Part shown: piece by piece, positions 34,621 through 47,094 of the stretch | How positions within the stretch are numbered: the stretch's first letter is position 1 | Layout of the letters: every line of letters begins with the position of its first letter | Assembly (NCBI GenBank): GCA_030062745.1 | Contig: CP099839.1 | Span: 26,029,324 to 26,093,323 of the forward strand | Length of the DNA: 64,000 nucleotides | Direction of reading: 5' to 3' | Source: Capitulum mitella | Lineage: Eukaryota; Arthropoda; Thecostraca; Pollicipedomorpha; Pollicipedidae | The notes under the pieces: model-generated | What the model saw: the letters and a program-made list of their open reading frames with translations, nothing else | What the model was told of the DNA's origin: nothing | The model's database searches: none | Made by a program: the position numbers and the translations under genes

Positions 34621-36688
34621 AATGAAGCGATTCGCTGAAAAAGGCATGGCACTCGGCCGCTTGAAGCGCGATTTATGAGGATGGGTTATTGTCAGCTTCG
34701 ATGCGGAAGCATTACAATGAGGGCTAATTCGAATACATTGTACGTTTGCTTTATCAGTTTGATTTATTACGAAATGAAAAGCATGTTTATCTAGGGTCAT
34801 TGACATCAGCGTCAAACACTTTTTATCTAGATTCCAGAGATGTATTGCACAGTTGCCCGCTTGAAAATGATCAGCACTGTGTAAAACAATACCGTGATTT
34901 GCGCTATGTCGCAGTTTTCGCAGGCTTATCATGTCACTATCCATTTAGTTTAAAGTCACATTCGTCTAAGCATTTTGGACCAGACTGAAACGGCGTGATG
35001 TGGATGTGTTCACGATATTTGTGCAAACATTCACGCTTGGTGCAGTTTTCCTTACCATTTTGACGCGGTCGTTTACTACTACATTATTGCAGTCATTGGA
35101 AGATTAAAGCATGATTACATATTGGTTGTACAATTAACAACTAATTGCAGTTTACCAATGATCTGGAAAAAGGCATGTGCAAATGTTTAGACGGGACATA
35201 TCTCAACACTAAAGCTTATCTTCGTCATCTGTTCGGTGAGTGTCGTTGCATAACACAGGATTCATGATGTCAGATCTCCTTTTAGTTGGTTTCATGCGTT
35301 CATGAGTTTTCGATGTTTGGCTCTAGTCGGGAGCCAGTCACATTTCTTGTAGGGCGTATGACGAGCGAGGTTTATGCATAATTTCCCTCTAAATTTGGAT
35401 TTGTTTCATATCGTTCAGAGCATTATCTTTCCGTTATGAATTTCACAATACAAACAAATATTTATCTATCTGTTTCTTTATCTGGCATCTGGGAAACTGC
35501 ACGCTGAAACGTCGAGCGCACCTGTGATGCTCGCTGCCATTACTGAACGGTTCAAAAACACCCGTAGTGTCTGAAAGTGAGAACATTTCTCTCGGAATAC
35601 TTGTGCAAAGGAACTTGCGAGCCTACGCCCTGCAATTGCAGACGCATAAAATCGAAAGAACTGAGCTATCTTTCCTGAGAAAAATGTAATTTAGTGCCTA
35701 GGTGCCTAGTGGTTAAAAAGTTTTTAGCTACCAGCAAACGTAACAACCGTCGCGGCCGGTCGCGCGATTTAATTTTTTCTGCTGGTTGACAGATGTCAAT
35801 GCTCGTGAGTTGATTGCTAGTATCTCTAAGACTGCACCTATATTGGAAAAACCACAACCATTCTGAGACAATGGTACTGTTCACAACGCACAACTCGCAT
35901 TTGGTTACCTAGGTAACTATCAGACACGATACCAAGAATGCCGCACATAGAAATAGAGAAAGGCGATAAAACACTTGATTTTAGCAGATGAGCATGGTAA
36001 ATGTTCAGATCATGGATCATTTTAGGTCTTCTAGCACGACTGGCATCGAAAACATCCTTTACATCCACTTTCCCTGCAAATTTTGTCTACGTCTGCCTTT
36101 GTGTAATTCCCCTAGCCACCCTCGCCGGAGGTTGCCAGATTGGCCCGGCTACTGACTGGTCACCTATGCATTTAAAACATTCCTATGGATTACGGATTAG
36201 ACGATAGAAAATCTGCCCGCGTAGAATCTTTCCGGAAACCTTGGCATGTGAACAGACAGGCATACCAAGTAAAGATCACCGTCAGTACCTGGTTATAAGT
36301 AACTTAGATTATACTTGTCTACCTCCTGCTTGTCAGGCCTCTCTCCGAAAGACGTCGTTAATAAGCTGTAACAAAAAAGCCACAAAAGCGCAAAAATAGC
36401 ATTCAATCAGGGGACATATGAAACAGCTGATACCGAGGTGAAACTTCTCTTGTATGGTAAACCAATGCCAATCAACACTGGGTGCAATAAGGGACACAAC
36501 GTATTAACTAACACAAAACGCAATCAAGGACGCAAAACAAAACGCTTGTCCATTATAGCCCTAAGCTATGATGGATTTAGTTTATTCCAATGATGTTTTT
36601 TAGCAATCGTGTCAAAAGTTCGCGTTCACCACAAATTCCAAGTTGATAATAATTTGCACCTCTAGGTTACGCAGAGAATCGTCACCGT
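34621..36688. other. Non-genic AT-rich stretch
   Basis: I see no supported gene. Around 35700-35800 the sequence CGATTTAATTTTTTCTGCTGGTTGA resembles segments at 45488 and 60905, pointing to a dispersed repeat. Confidence 0.45.
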
Positions 36689-36720
36689 CACCAGACATAA
36701 TTGCAATATTATGTCTGGTG
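36689..36720. repeat. 13-bp hairpin
   Basis: CACCAGACATAAT, six-base loop TGCAAT, ATTATGTCTGGTG. The arms are perfect. Confidence 0.9.
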
Positions 36721-37179
36721 TAGTATCAACATAGTAGTAAGAATATTACCAGCAACACCTTGCAAGATTTGGCTGGAGCAATTTGTATTTCAATGCACCT
36801 TTCCGAAACTGCTTTTTTGATGCCTTACACTAAATTCTACTTCGTTCCACATTATATGCAATCATATCTAAAGACAACCCAGCACGACCAGAAAAGCGAC
36901 CGACTGGTAATCTAGGTACCCAACTTTGTGCGTTGTGAACAGGGTCAATGAAACACGATGTGTCTTCAGGATAGGACACCGGCGCTCATGGCATGCACCT
37001 CATACGTGGGTAAGTGGTAAAAGACGCCGGCATCATCGCCCCTATCGGGGATCGGAAACGTCCTGGTTATAGGAGGCGGTTTTCATAAGGGACACGGATC
37101 CTACTGTGATGCAGCAGCTAAACATGAGGTGACTGATCCTGAAAGACGGGCTCTTCGGGAACCTCTGCCTCAACCCACT

Positions 37180-37870
37180 CCGTTACGGTGTGGGTCAAGT
37201 TGACGTCCCCAAGTTAGTTTTTCTTGCATATCTTTTGAAGAATTTTACTACGTTTTTGAAAATTCCAGCACCTTTAGAAAAACAGAATGATCAGAGACTC
37301 TACAGGCAAAATCGGACAGTGACATGTTGAGATATTCGAGTTTGAATCCGGTGGTTACCGTCGCGCCGTGCGCCAAAAGGCGCATGACCATCAGCGAGAA
37401 CCGTTGCCTCAACGTGTCTTTTTGATAAATTTGGTCCGAGTGGTTTGATAGGGTGACGTTGAGAATCGGAGCCTGTGTTAAGCAGAACTTGTTGCATATA
37501 TTTCGACCCCTGCATCCGATCGCGTAATTCCAGATAGCTTTTTTGACTTTCACTTAGCATCGTGTCTGAAACCTATGAAGAAGATATCTGAATCATATTC
37601 AAGTCCCCAAGACATCCGCAAAGCCACAAAAACGACAAAAATAACCGTCGCTTAAGATATAACGTATGCCAAAACATGCCTCCATTTGGCCTGACCTGGC
37701 CGAAGATGTAACTTGCAAAATATGTCAAATAGGATGATTTCAGAAAGACCAAGAACGAGGCTATTCCATGGTACCACTCGTCAATCACTATCGGTTTGGA
37801 TTTTAAGGTGGGGGTCAAAGTTGCCCCTCACCCCATGACGGCGTGTGCGGGCAAGAGCGCCACGACGGAC
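37180..37870. mobile_element. Decayed relative of family C
   Basis: The segment 37630-37830 follows the last 200 bases of the family C element in order: AAAACATGCCT, then GGCCTGACCT, then a short GGGGGTCAAAGTTGCCCC terminal palindrome like GAGGGTGCCC...CACCTCCC. The ends are not recognisable, although GCTAACCCGG follows at 37880. There is no open frame of interest. Confidence 0.35.
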
Positions 37871-38581
37871 CGGGCTAACCCGGTCCTAGTTTCTTACAGC
37901 TGGAATGTAAGAACCTACGCCAGATCTGCCGTGTTATCCTAAATTCCGGTTTCATAAAGTCCAGGCCCCAAGCAAGCACGCCGGCACGAATACGACAAAC
38001 TAATGCACAGTTTTGACGAATGTATGGGTTTTTGACAACGGAAACATGCTTTCATGAGATAGAGCAACGCAAACTGCAACAAAAACAGTGCTTGGAGCTC
38101 GTTAAATGTTATCTAATAAACTCGTACTGAAGCGTGTTTGTTGAGTCCAACCCTCTCTTGACGGAGTTTTGCCCGTCTGGTTCCATAAAGGTCGGAACCT
38201 AAGAATATAGGGAAAGAAGACCAGGAAGAATTCTGTCATGAATACGTGGCATAGTTCAGCAACCGAGGAAGCTCCGGTTCCATAACGGCCTGAAAGCTAG
38301 GAAATGGAGCACTTTAAACCTACGCAGCGTCTCGGGAAATCACGTTCGGCAGACGGTCATGAAAATGCCTCCTCAGGGATAAAGAGTCGATTTCCTGGCA
38401 TAAACTTTGGACTTTGAAGTTTAGCTATACATCGAACGTCTATTGCTGGTTCGTATAAAGAACAGGGAGCTCATATGTAATGCATTCTTGGCAGGGGCAT
38501 ATCCAGGCTTCAGTTTTGGGGAGTACGCTTATACACTGAAATTATTTCATTTGCATATTCCCAAAACTGCTTATCCTATTC

Positions 38582-38583
<2 letters not shown>

Positions 38584-38628
<45 letters not shown>
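38584..38628. repeat. (TA)n microsatellite
   Basis: About 22 uninterrupted TA units. Confidence 0.95.
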
Positions 38629-38630
<2 letters not shown>

Positions 38631-38699
38631 TGTGCATATAGTATATACATTACTTTAGTTTTTTTGTACTCAACAGGGTTTGTTCCCTTTGGAAAATGC

Positions 38700-39650
38700 C
38701 TTGGAAACAAAACTAAGAAAAGGTGAGGCAGACATGTATCCAGAAATTCACGTGGGGGCGGGGGGTAGATAGTTGCCCTACCAGTCTTTCATCTCACGGC
38801 TGTCTGAACTGGTGCTAACTTTGGGAAAAGGAATGGCATAATCCCCTCCCCCTCCTCTTTATCCGCCCCCGGAGGCAATGGCAGACCCACATATTCAGGG
38901 CACCGGGGATAAACGGCTTTTTCGAATCATTTACTTTCCTGCATCACCATTGAGATAACGCTGAATTTTTCCGGGCCATGGGACAAGCACCCCTCTGTTC
39001 ATCGCTCGCCGCCCGCTGGCGCCGCCACTGCCTGGGGGCTAGACACGGACGGACTGCGAACCAGGAGCAAAGGGTGTGATGTGCATGCGCATCATAGGGC
39101 AATATGCGCTGGATGCCAGAGACATATACAGATGTGGATCCCTTGCCCTTTCTATCGTTCCTACACCTATGGCATATAACGACTACCGCTTGTGGTGTCT
39201 GGTGGTGTGAATTCATATCACCAGTATGAGCACTGCACTCTTTGCATCATTCAGAATCCTTCCTGAAATGAGTGGAAATGTCGAAAAAGGTTTTGCGAGT
39301 CCTGTGCACAGCTACTTCAGTTATAAATATCCAGCATGGAACATACGATTTCCGTTCAAACCACGGCGAAGCAATCGGGAATCCAATGACCTTTATGGTA
39401 CTGGGTTGTCAGACTCCGTACTTTTGCACTGCGTGCTTTGCCAGATCCGTACTTTCTTAGGTTCCCGTAAGTCACCGTCTGTCACTAAATTCGCAGCGCA
39501 AAAGTATTGATGGAACGGGGGTAGTCGGCAAATCTGGCAGTTTTGCCACAAAAATATTATCTAAACATCGTAAAGTTTGTTTCTGCGAGAACTGCATTAA
39601 TCACGTATGCAATGGACAAATGCATGCGTTGTCTCCCATTAGTCGTGCCG
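38700..39650. other. Non-genic stretch
   Basis: G-rich and C-rich patches at 38750-38770 and 38841-38875 flank a short segment and may be ends of a small decayed element. The rest carries nothing recognisable. Confidence 0.35.
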
Positions 39651-39880
39651 TCACGCTGGCGGTTTAGTTCAATTGGACGACAAAAAAATCGGGAACTGTG
39701 CTGTGAGTGCTTCGAATTCCGGAACAATTAACCGCATTTTTCCCAAGACCGACCAATTTAGGCCAATCTGCGTGTTTCTATGTTTGAATTTGGAAAGAAG
39801 AACATTTTTGACAATCACTAGGAGTCCACAACAGCATTTCACAACTATATGTTCACCTTCGCGATATACGGCTGCATCGC
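39650..39880 (+). repeat. tRNA-derived SINE-like copy 1
   Basis: TTTAGTTCAATTGG (39663-39676) is an A-box-like motif and GTGCTTCGAATTCC (39707-39720) a B-box-like motif. The sequence after the B box (CATTTTTCCCAAGACCGA, then GAACATTTTTGACAATCACT) parallels that after the B box of the copy at 40143 (CATTTTCCTCAGACCGATGA, then CAACATTTTCAACTATCACC). This shows a shared non-tRNA body. Confidence 0.6.
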
Positions 39881-40142
39881 CGTCATCCAGGAATGGAAGG
39901 TTTTTGTGGAACTGACTGTTTAAGGCTTCGCACTGTTGCACAGTGTGTTCTCTAAGATTTTTACAGTATTAGGTCTGTTGCGGGTCATCTGCTGCCACTA
40001 AAATTGCAGCATGAGCGTATGGATGGTGAGGTAAATTTGGCTAGCCCCGGCAGTCTTTTTAAGGAAGGTTTGAACTGAACATTGCAAAATATTGCTGGAC
40101 GACGTAAAACTTCATTACAAACGTACAATGGGTTGTTAACCC

Positions 40143-40346
40143 ACGTCGGCCGTTGTAGCCTTTTGGTTAAACTGGATGACGAGGCAGTCGTTATGATGAA
40201 GGCTAGTGGTTTGAATTCCAGGACAGTTTGAGACATTTTCCTCAGACCGATGACTTTGTACCATATTCATGGGTTTAATCATGTCAAATCGGGGGGAAAG
40301 ACAACATTTTCAACTATCACCAGGAGCTAGAAACAGTGTTTTTGCA
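40143..40346 (+). repeat. tRNA-derived SINE-like copy 2
   Basis: The A box TAGCCTTTTGGTTAAACTGG begins at 40156 and the B box GGTTTGAATTCC is at 40208-40219. It has the same orientation and body as the copy about 490 bases upstream. Its 3' part is interrupted or followed directly by the small inverted-repeat element at 40347. Confidence 0.6.
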
Positions 40347-40493
40347 GGCGCAATCGGGGGGGGGGGGACTCGCTCCCCCGTTAGCCCGCATTTTTTTCTG
40401 AAAACCATTGCACATTATCTTCCCGGCAGGCGGCTTTCGTATGATTTCAGTTTACAATGAGCTCCACCGTTAAGAAAATCCTGGCTGCGTCCC
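40347..40493. mobile_element. Small GGCGCAGCC-type inverted-repeat element, copy 1
   Basis: It matches 55015-55168 through AAAACCATTGCAC, TTCCCGG and AAGAAAATCCTGGCTGCG. The left terminal repeat is degraded (GGCGCAATCGGGGG) and the right is CTGGCTGCGTCCC. A run of at least ten G sits just inside the left end. Confidence 0.65.
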
Positions 40494-40499
40494 TAAGTG

Positions 40500-43400
40500 T
40501 TTTCACACGTACACGTATAAAACCACGAGTTCCCCATTCGGTTACAAAATCGTAGGCTAAAAATAGAGGATTTCGTTATGAAACTGGCTGGTTTTGGCTA
40601 CGTACTTTTGTATAGCGTATTTTCCTAGGTTCTTTGGTTCTTAGGTTTGCTTACTCAAAGTGGACCCTGCTACGTGATTACAGCTGGTGCTTGTGCAGCT
40701 GGGTGAGGTGTGTTATTTCCTGGCCCATCTTTATTTTCTGATAGGTTATAGATTGGCCAAAAAGTTGTTAGAGTTGAGACTAATGATAATCCATCATGCA
40801 CGTTTTTTTTGTTGAGCTCTAACATTTTTGCTCATGATCCGTGGCGCAAATGATTGTGGTATGCATCATTCCGAGTAGTACTTCACCTATTTGGCTTTGA
40901 GGCTACACATCGCTTGTGTTTACCATTTACCTAACCATAGCCTGACCATACTGAGCCTCCGTCTTCATTACTAGGTCTAATTCCTGATACCACGTCCGTC
41001 GTGTTTAGATGTTTGTCTTGTGTTTTGCCATCGTGATAACTTTTCCATGTGCTTATTAGACCCGATTGCCCGAGGATGGACACGTGTAATCCACGAAATG
41101 AAATGCTCTTTTCATGGACGAAAAGGATAGAAGTATAGGCACTTAACCGTCTTTTTGGAGTACCTAATAATTTTTTTTAGCAGCGCAGACAACACAGACG
41201 GGATGAGAACGCTTTGCCGTGGGCCAGCAATATTCCCAGCTGTCATTAAAAACCTGCGCAATTTAGTTACTACCAGCTATTATTGGAATGACCTGTACTG
41301 GCTACAGTCTGTATTTAGTGGTGAGAGTAAGCAAGCGAATGCACCAAGCTGCCACGGTAAATGTTTGCTTATGTGAGAACATCAAAGGATTTAAAATATT
41401 CAGCGCATTCAAATCCAGGCTGTTTGTTACGGTTAGCGTATCAACTTCAGCCAACAGTTTTCCCCACTGAACGTGCCAAAGCTGACGCTCTCTTGCTACG
41501 TGAACCTTCCCCAAATGCATGCATAATGCAGCCCAACGAATCGAGGGCGGATGCCGGATGCGCGCGTCAAATCATCTGACTGATCAGCACGTGACTGAAG
41601 AGTCCCAGAGAGTCCGTCCTGAGGGCTCGTCACAAGATGGGAGCCTATCTGCAAATCAGCTGAACCGTCTCTGATGCAGTCGTAGTGGGCAATTGTGCAG
41701 CGAGGTCAGATTGAACTTCCTAACAAGATGTTTCGAGGACCTAGGATGGGCGCCGACAATCGAAGATCAGGGAGTGTAGCCATCGAACTTTAGTTAGACT
41801 GCTATGGCATAGCAGCAGATTATTTGATATCTATGAGTTATTGCATATGTTTATGAATGAATCTTGGAAATATGAAGTCTGAAGGACATGGTAGTAAACT
41901 AAGTAGCCATTTTTCGTGTTTAGATACAAAGCATACGGATGCCATTCATCACTGTAAATTGTTTGCATAGTACCGATCTTTTCAGTGGGATATATGTACA
42001 AAACTGGGAACTCCAACTGTACGACCACTTTCCTTTTCTCTCGCTGAATCATGACCCTCGCCACATGCACGTACACCAGCAACGTGGGACGGTGCATGAA
42101 TTCATCACGTGATTCTCAAGGTCACGTGCTCCAACGAAGGGCAGCGTACGGCGCAGGGCTGGCCGTCTGAATTTTGTAACCTCAAACAGTTTAAAACATT
42201 TTGGGGGCGATATATTTGCACAGTAGCACCACGCATCATAACATCTTTCTGGGTTTCAATATTCGCTTGCTTTTAGAACATGGAGCATTTGTTTTTATCG
42301 GCGTAAGCGGCTTTTGCGGTAGGACTCATTAGCCTATTAAAAGTATAATACATAAAGTCTCCAACCATATTTATAGCCATATGACAATATAATCTCGTGT
42401 ATTCAAGGATCTCTACAACACTGTCGTGTTCAAGTGTATTTTGGGGCTTCGCTATCTTATTATACGTTCCATACCGGCTTATTTCAGCCCACGAATTCTG
42501 TTTGTCTTAAATCATCATCCACAAACATATTTGTAGCGTGAAGCAAAAACGAAAACAAAAATTTTTAACCCTCGCCAGTGTACGCCATTTGGCCGCCCTC
42601 GACACTACAGGAAGTGTCGAGGTGCTGATACAATCTCCTGCCATTTCCAAATCTTGTGTCATAAGGCAGCGAACCAAACATGAGTGTGTAGCTTGTTCCT
42701 TCAGCTATACGGTCCCTTTTAAAACATACAATGACCTTATGGGCGATCTGAAACAAAATCTTTCGGTCGATTCTGGTTTCGTTTGTATCCTAAAGGATAT
42801 AACCTTTAGGGTCTTTTGACAGCAATTTCTGATAATGAATAGTGACTTAAATTGACATTGCGATACAAATCAGCGCTTTCGAATACCTCACGACCACAAA
42901 AAAAATCAATGAAAAGCAAAAAAGAAAATGGCCAGCGACCTCATTGCATGGTTCTGGCCCATGACGTCTTTGACCTAGCAGGGACCAATACATAGATCAC
43001 TGACATTAGAAAAACCGAGAATCGTAAAATGCTAATAGCCTTTGTTATACGTTGAAGACCGTCTCTGTACCATAATTTTTGCGTGACACGCCATGAAAAA
43101 AGAAGTCACAGGTCAGTGATCCGTGGAGAAATTGCCCTCACATTTTCAGAAATATCTACACAGACTCCGCACATAGCTATGTCTAGTCCAGAGTGATCGA
43201 GTCAGTCGTGAGGGACCACTTTACCAAGAACCTTACGGTATAACACTAAATGTTCCTGTACTAGCGACGGTTAAGAAATCCGTTACCACAAACATCATTA
43301 TGCATCGGTAGCAATGCCAACAATATAACGCAAAGCGTTTCTTTATTTGTTGGGCCTTACCAAACATTCCTATTGTCAGTTCTGCCCTCTCCCACTTTCT

Positions 43401-43990
43401 CCCATTCATTTAGAGCTCTCGCTCTGAGACTTCGTGCCTCCCTTTCTCCCGCATCTCCTCAGAGACCGAGGACTCCCGCAGGCGGCTCTCCACCATCGGA
43501 CATTGCGCCTAACTCAAACTAATAGAGCGAAATCTGACAAAATGATGCCGATAAGTGTCTGCTTCGGACATAAATTGACCAAGGCAGGAAGGAACGGGGC
43601 AGGGGGCTATTCAACAATTCATTCGCAGCTCCACGGGACAACCCAGCCTTATTCAAAAGGGAAAAGCAGTGACATGACGATGGAAATGTTTCGGGGCGAC
43701 GACATCCTGTTAAATGAAAAAGGACATGCATGCTTAGAGTGGCATATTTAAAGAAAGTCTTCCTAGCTGGTCTAAGTTGTTAAATGCTATAAACCATGGA
43801 AAGTTTGTTGGGCTTTCACGTCTTATTATGTAAAGAAAGATATTAACTTCATGAGGGTTCGAGTCCGATTGTGGATCCATCTGCATGTTTATTGCTAGTT
43901 AGTGCACAACAGTGCGATTATACAAGAAAAATTGCCATCAAGCGTACGGTCACTGGTACAAGAGCTCCGTAAAGAAAGAGCCAAGAGCAA
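40500..43990. other. Non-genic stretch with one short hairpin
   Basis: Nothing coding is supported. The perfect 10-bp hairpin CCTCGACACT / AGTGTCGAGG at 42597-42622 has a six-base loop. GGTTCGAGTCC at 43857-43867 is a perfect B-box without a matching A box. Confidence 0.45.
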
Positions 43991-44029
43991 ACACATGCTA
44001 ACAGGCGGGTCTAGGACCAAGCTTCGTAA

Positions 44030-44619
44030 GTTAAGGGTTCGGATGGGAAAAGGTTCGTAACCAAATGTTCGCATGCATAAGGTTGTTTGGTAAAAAGTTC
44101 GTATGGTAAAAGGTTCGTATCGGAAGTTTCCTACAAAAAGGTTTGTAAGGGAAAAGGTTCATAGGGAAAAAGGCTATTAACTAAAGGTTCTTATTGGAAA
44201 AGGAAGGCACCTAAAATAGTAACCTAGCCTAACCTAACCTGAACTATTCTAACATGTCATCTTTGTTGGACCGAGCCAAGTCCGATCGCACCCTTTATCG
44301 GGCTGTGACCTCTAGTATGTTATTCCGCGCCCTCGGCGCAAGCCCGGAACGAACGTTTCATGATACGAACCTTTCCTGATACGGACCTTACGTTTACGAA
44401 TCTTTGGCTATGAACTCTTTCCCTTGCGAACATTTTCCCTTACGGATCTTTTCCTAGGAATCTTTTCATACGGACCTTTGTAGTACAAAATTTTCGCGTC
44501 ATGAACCTTTTCCGATGCGAACCTTTCCCGACACAAACCTTTTACCACACGAACCTTTTACCACACAAACCTCATGCATACGAACCTTTGGTACGAACCT
44601 TCTCTCATACAAACCTTGG
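44030..44619. mobile_element. Foldback-like element: opposed arrays of a 15-16 bp repeat
   Basis: The left array (44030-44206) has about 12 degenerate units of the type GGTTCGTATGGTAAAA. The right array (about 44350-44619) has about 17 units of the complement, of the type CGAACCTTTTACCACA. Between them lies a 140-base spacer with no repeat units, which includes CCTAACCTAACCT. Opposed subterminal minisatellite arms are the architecture of foldback (FB/Galileo-type) transposons. No transposase frame is present. The units differ enough (about 60-80% alike by eye) that the element is old. Confidence 0.7.
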
Positions 44620-45228
44620 CTAGCACACTTTGGTCCGTTTATCCCAACGAACAGAGGTTGTTACCTGAGAACTACAAGCGAAATCATTACCCTGGAGAAC
44701 TTAAGATCTTAGAACAAAATCATTACCTTCAAATTCCAAAACTGTAGTTCTCAGGAAAACAGGTTCTCTCAACATGTGTTTGCTCTCGGCCCTCTCTTTC
44801 CGGAACTCTTGCGTCTGTGGTCGCACGTTCCATGCCAATTTTTTCTTTTCGTAAGTGTTCTGTTTGCATTAATCAGCAATACAGCTCTGAAGACGAGTCC
44901 ACGATCGGGGCCGAAAGCTCATAAACCTGACATCTTTTTCTGCACAGTAATACAGGAAAGCCAAATAAGCCTCCTTTAACTACAAGCTGAGACGTTTGGT
45001 CTTAAATATGACATTAAAATCGTGCATACCATAAACCAGTAAGACGCCTTGTAAGGCGAATGACGGGCGATGCCTACTTCGTTGTTGCTTACATTTTTAC
45101 TTTCACTTAATGCATTTCGCAGTACGAAGGAATAGTTATCGATCGATTTTCGTATTCCGCACCCGAAGAACTGCAAATCCAAACGTCGTGCTTGTCCATG
45201 ACATTTTTCTCCGATGATAGTACCCCGA
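44620..45228. other. Non-genic stretch
   Basis: No feature beyond short chance frames. Confidence 0.4.
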
Positions 45229-45259
45229 TTGTTCTCTGCTATTACGGAGCAGAGAACAA
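45229..45259. repeat. 12-bp hairpin
   Basis: TTGTTCTCTGCT, seven-base loop ATTACGG, AGCAGAGAACAA. The outer bases CCGAT/ATCGG extend the pairing with a two-base bulge. Confidence 0.85.
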
Positions 45260-45439
45260 ACATCGGTGGAAAAACAGGTCTAAGAACGAGGTCAATGCTC
45301 CTAGAAGAGTTGTGCGGAAGAAAATGCTTGCAAGGTAACGCGCTGAAAGTGTAACCAAATCAAATCTAAATAAATGAGATGCCGTCTAATAAAAACTTGA
45401 TGATTCAGCGTCCAGTGGTTGCGGAGTTATCAGCCTTGA

Positions 45440-45570
45440 GAGTGCCTCGACCGGACCGAGTCGGACCAGACCGGACTGGGCCGGACCGCCCAATTTGATT
45501 TTTTTTTTTGCTGGTTGAAGTAGGACTCGCACAGTCTTCGACCTCGTTCGTAACAATCTGTGCACTTGCC
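45440..45570. repeat. Short GGACC-type tandem plus dispersed repeat tail
   Basis: About 45 bases of ACCGGACC/GTCGGACC/GACCGGACT alternate roughly every ten bases. They are followed by TTTTTTTTTTGCTGGTTGAAGTAG and then CTTCGACCTCGTTCGTAAC. The latter parts resemble TTTTTTCTGCTCACTGAAGTAG and ACGACCTCTTCGTGATAAC at 60905-60970, so a dispersed family is likely. Confidence 0.4.
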
Positions 45571-47090
45571 GTCAGAAATGTGGAAATGATATTGTGACAT
45601 AGGAAGTCGATGGACGGTAAACTATACCATTATTCCAGTTTTAGCAATGGTATTGTGTAATAGGCACTGCGTCCTATAAAAACAACCCGACAGACTTCAT
45701 ATGTATGATGCCAACAACATATCCATGACGCAGTTCCAGCTGCAAAGTGAACGGTCCGAGGACGCCCAAAAACTTTTAACTAAACTTTCCCCAGCCCGGA
45801 ACGATACCCGTCAAGGAGAGTGGACGACAGCTGTGATATCCTGTGTGCACGGTTCGTTCCTTGCGTGGTTCCCTTCACGTCGCTTGCGAATGAGCCTTTC
45901 CTCCCTGCCGGGAATACATGTTTAACACGTATCAGGTGATTGACTTCTCATCCAGTGCGTTTCAGCAGCTGAAGCAACGAACCCTCGCCGCGTTGTCTCG
46001 CCCATGTTTTGCTTGGCAGCGCCAAGGATGCTTTAATTAGCCGACAGTGACAAAATTCGTGCCGAAGCAAGAACCCCTCCCCGCCAGCGGTTCGTTTCTC
46101 ACAGCCCGCCCGTGAATCGCCTCAGGGAGCTCATGGAAGACTGCCTGACAAGTGACGGCGACAGATGTTAACCGACGTAGGCAAACGAAGCGGGCCTCCA
46201 GCGCAAAGTCAGGTCCTGGGACACTTTAAAGCCAGAAGGTCAGCGATGGTGAAGGGTCTTTACGATTACTCCGGAGGAGTGTATTTAAAGATCGTGCTCC
46301 ACTTTGGTGAATATCATAATTAGAATGTCTTGACGAAAGGCGTACGATACACTCAAGAGCCTTTTATGACGCCATCAATTTCGTTTGTGACGCAACGTTG
46401 TTGCCCGGGAAATCGTGAAGGTCACGACCAACTCCAAAACAGTTCACAAAGCGAGATTAGGACATGAAACCAGCCCAGCCAGCATGTTTCCCTCCCCGCG
46501 CTGTCAAAATGTGCTAACGTTTCCCTGTTCGCGCTCCGTGCAAGACGAAGCATTGTACTTTGGGTTTTGCCTCAAGCCACCTGTTTTTCCTGCCCAGACT
46601 GGATCAAGTCAAGACGCCAACCCAAATCACTTTCAGCCGTCGCTTTAGATGACACTTCCAATCACCGCTGTCTGATACGGCTAAAAATGCCACTCTCTGA
46701 ACATCAGATAAATGACCTCAGGCTCTGTGTCTGGTTTCGAAGCTGGCGCACATTGCAGACTGATATTTTTTTTTCGTTAAAGCGTTTAACGGTATTTTTC
46801 GCTCGCTGCATATTATTGTATGCTTCTCTCCATGCGCCGTCAAGGCCAATTAGGAATGCTCAGGCGTATTTGTACATGCTTTGTGGTAGGATTCTTTGTC
46901 GGAATGTTTTTATTCACGCCCAACTCTTGTTTAACGGATTTTTTTAACTACAACTGACACCTTTCGAAAACCCTGGACAGCTTTGGCTATGGATGATATC
47001 GGGTGTGATGTCCATAAATGAGGAGTTTGAAAATGACTTACTGTACCAATGTTTTAGAAGCAATGTTTTAGCCAATGCTGTAACATTTCA
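45571..47090. other. Non-genic stretch
   Basis: No gene supported. The plus-strand frame at 46567-46947 (126 codons) has no motif or splice context. Confidence 0.4.
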
Positions 47091-47094
47091 TTAA

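Noticed and set aside
43857..43867. Perfect B-box GGTTCGAGTCC suggesting a tRNA gene
   Set aside because: No A box at the right distance, and the flanks do not form T or acceptor stems.
44030..44619. CRISPR-like array
   Set aside because: The units are degenerate, have no unique spacers and occur in both orientations in a eukaryotic background.
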